Shown piece after piece: positions 33,677 to 34,591 of a stretch of 34,591 nucleotides of DNA. Position numbers and translations under genes: made by a program. How positions within the stretch are numbered: position 1 is the stretch's first letter; each line of letters begins with the position of its first letter. A model generated the notes under the pieces. The model was not told the DNA's origin and ran no database searches. It was given only the letters and a program-made list of their open reading frames with translations. The DNA is taken from contig JAJDEH010000059.1 in assembly GCA_029259935.1 (NCBI GenBank), positions 1 to 34,591 on the forward strand. The letters are read 5' to 3'. This stretch comes from Planctomycetota bacterium (GTDB lineage Bacteria > Planctomycetota > Planctomycetia > Pirellulales > Pirellulaceae).

Positions 33677-33705
33677 GAATCGACCCGGGCGCTCCGGGCC
33701 GATTC
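33677..33705. terminator. Strong hairpin between convergent genes
   Basis: GAATCGACCCGG and CCGGGCCGATTC pair at 11 of 12 positions with a five-base loop (GCGCT). It is located between the end of the second SPFH gene and the end of the minus-strand gene at 33731. The symmetry would let it end transcription from both sides. AAA on its left gives a short U run for the minus strand only. Confidence 0.65.
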
Positions 33706-33730
33706 TCGGTTCTTGGATGTGTCCGAGCCG

Positions 33731-34099
33731 CTAGAATATCACTCCGCGAATGATCCGCACGCGGTTGCCGGCCTTATCGGTTCCCCATACCCAGGCGATG
33801 ACCATTCGTTTGGTTTCGCGTCCACAAGCTCGGACGATTTTGGCCACGATGTCGTCACTGCCCATGACGAATTCCCGGGTCCGCCCCGTCTTGGTCGAGC
33901 GAATCTTCAATCCGTAGCCTCCAGTGAATTCAAGATAGTCGCTGACATCGTCGGTGTTCTCGTTGGCTGGATTGTTGGGATTGCTGGCATCATAATTTGG
34001 ATCTTGAATCGTGGTGTATTGGACTCCGGCGGCATAGCTTTGCGAGCAAAAGGCCACGGCGGTAACGGCGACCAGCAGCATGGAAAATTGGCGAATCAT
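33731..34099 (-). CDS. Small secreted protein of unknown function
   Basis: The 122-residue protein starts with a clear Sec signal (MIRQFSMLLVAVTAVAFCSQ, cleavage after SYA). The mature part is about 99 residues. It opens with an Asn/Asp/Pro-rich stretch (DPNYDASNPNNPANENTDD), then a beta-like segment with LEFTGGYGLKIRSTKTG, and ends with VIAWVWGTDKAGNRVRII. One Cys remains in the mature chain. I recognise no family. The start at 34099 is decided by an AAAGGAG site seven bases upstream; the frame stays open to 34309 but that part looks non-coding. Confidence 0.75.
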   Translation of the reverse strand: MIRQFSMLLVAVTAVAFCSQSYAAGVQYTTIQDPNYDASNPNNPANENTDDVSDYLEFTGGYGLKIRSTKTGRTREFVMGSDDIVAKIVRACGRETKRMVIAWVWGTDKAGNRVRIIRGVIF

Positions 34100-34431
34100 G
34101 GTCGATCTCCTTTGGATAATGAAACTTCGTGAAAATTGTGATCGTTGGCGTTTGCCGCGGATTGCTTCCTGTTTGCCCTTGAATACCGCCCTTTCAAGTC
34201 CATCCTGCGCGCGATCGACAAAAAATTTCCGCGGCCTAGGAACGCATAATCGCCCGCGCTCAGATTTGTGAGGCGATTTGCCGTATTTCGTCAGCTCCTG
34301 GAGTGCCAAATTTCGTAAAATTCAAAACTGACAACTCATGCAGTTGGAAATTACTTTCGTTGAACGCGCTGGCAGCGCCAGTCGCACGAATCCTGTATTT
34401 TTTCGAGTTCTGACCAGCGGAGTTTAGGCGA
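34100..34431. other. 332-bp divergent intergenic region
   Basis: It lies between the starts of the secreted protein gene (leftward) and the sigma factor gene (rightward). I see no gene. CTGGC-AGC-GCCAG at 34369-34381 is a small hairpin. AT-rich stretches at 34305-34330 and 34395-34405 could hold promoters, but no convincing pair of boxes was found. Confidence 0.45.
34107..34113 (-). promoter_or_regulatory. Ribosome binding site of the small secreted protein
   Basis: On the minus strand AAAGGAG ends seven bases before ATG 34099. This near-perfect site decides the start codon. Confidence 0.85.
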
Positions 34432-34591
34432 ATGGCTGAACGTTCTTCCGACGGTGGCGGATGGTTTCCTACCACGAACTGGTCGTTGGTGGGGCATGCG
34501 GGTGACGAACTGGATCAGCAGCAGCGCCTTGCCTTGGATCGTTTGCTCAAGGACTACTGGTCGGCGCTCAAGGCACATTTGGTGTACCGCC
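34432..34591 (+). CDS. N-terminus of a sigma-70/ECF-like factor (partial)
   Basis: The frame from ATG 34432 is open to the window edge, 53 complete codons. It contains GWFPTTNWSLVGHAGDELDQ and LDRLLKDYWSALKAHLVYR. Planctomycetes have many ECF-like sigma factors that begin with FPxTRWSLVxxAG followed by LxxLCxxYWxPLYAYxRR, and this piece fits well. Such factors recruit RNA polymerase to particular promoters. The tyrosine-tryptophan pair and the spacing support the call, but regions 2 and 4 lie outside the window. Confidence 0.65.
   Translation, partial: MAERSSDGGGWFPTTNWSLVGHAGDELDQQQRLALDRLLKDYWSALKAHLVYR

Noticed and set aside
1..34591. CRISPR array, tRNA or rRNA genes
   Set aside because: No regularly spaced repeats and no cloverleaf or rRNA-like sequence was seen when reading both strands. 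A tRNA could still be missed without a covariance search.

Overview
The window reads as chromosomal DNA from a planctomycete, probably of the Pirellulales type. The main reason is two large secreted proteins that join a cytochrome c-like motif to DUF1549 and DUF1553 domains, one of them followed by a Tat-exported DUF1501 protein. This protein set is typical of Planctomycetota. Other supporting signs are a short acidic protein that resembles a planctomycete-specific family, a sigma factor with the planctomycete-like opening PTTNWSLV, many exported proteins of unknown role, and loosely packed genes with small palindromic repeats between them. No rRNA, tRNA or CRISPR array was recognised.

Layout. 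1-6.3 kb: the end of an unknown gene, a small membrane protein, a membrane-anchored family 2 glycosyltransferase, a TMTC-like membrane/TPR protein, an exported LOG-like protein and a class IV aminotransferase. 6.6-11.7 kb: a c-type cytochrome/DUF1549/DUF1553 protein, then a minus-strand pair of a UDP-GlcNAc 2-epimerase-like enzyme and an ArnD-like polysaccharide deacetylase, which look like a glycan pathway. 12-14.3 kb: a 68-residue protein, an N-terminally anchored unknown protein and a PHA-system-like protein, separated by two long imperfect palindromes.

14.5-17.2 kb is the most disturbed stretch. It holds a solitary phage-type terminase large subunit. Eight bases after it, on the opposite strand, lies a 37-codon remnant of an AbiEi/DUF6088-like antitoxin. 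A small lipoprotein and a DUF1573-type gene with an in-frame TGA follow. 17.4-22.8 kb: an SDR reductase, a methyltransferase, an FMN/iron-sulfur glutamate-synthase-like protein whose N-terminus is frameshifted by an 11-bp tandem duplication, an HDOD protein and an AhpD-like protein. 22.8-29.1 kb: a lipoprotein resembling clan-A glycosidases, then the DUF1549/DUF1553 plus DUF1501 pair.

29.1-33.7 kb: a dual-specificity-type phosphatase and two tandem SPFH/band-7 paralogues. The segment is bounded by two inverted copies of a roughly 130-bp MITE-like repeat. The right end has a small secreted protein and the start of a sigma factor gene cut by the window edge.

The best leads are: the antitoxin remnant beside the lone terminase; the 11-bp duplication that exactly accounts for a broken frame; the in-frame TGA in the DUF1573 gene; and the repeat-bounded phosphatase/SPFH cassette, whose two scaffold proteins share a three-fold repeated module. 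All family assignments were made by reading the sequence, without database searches.
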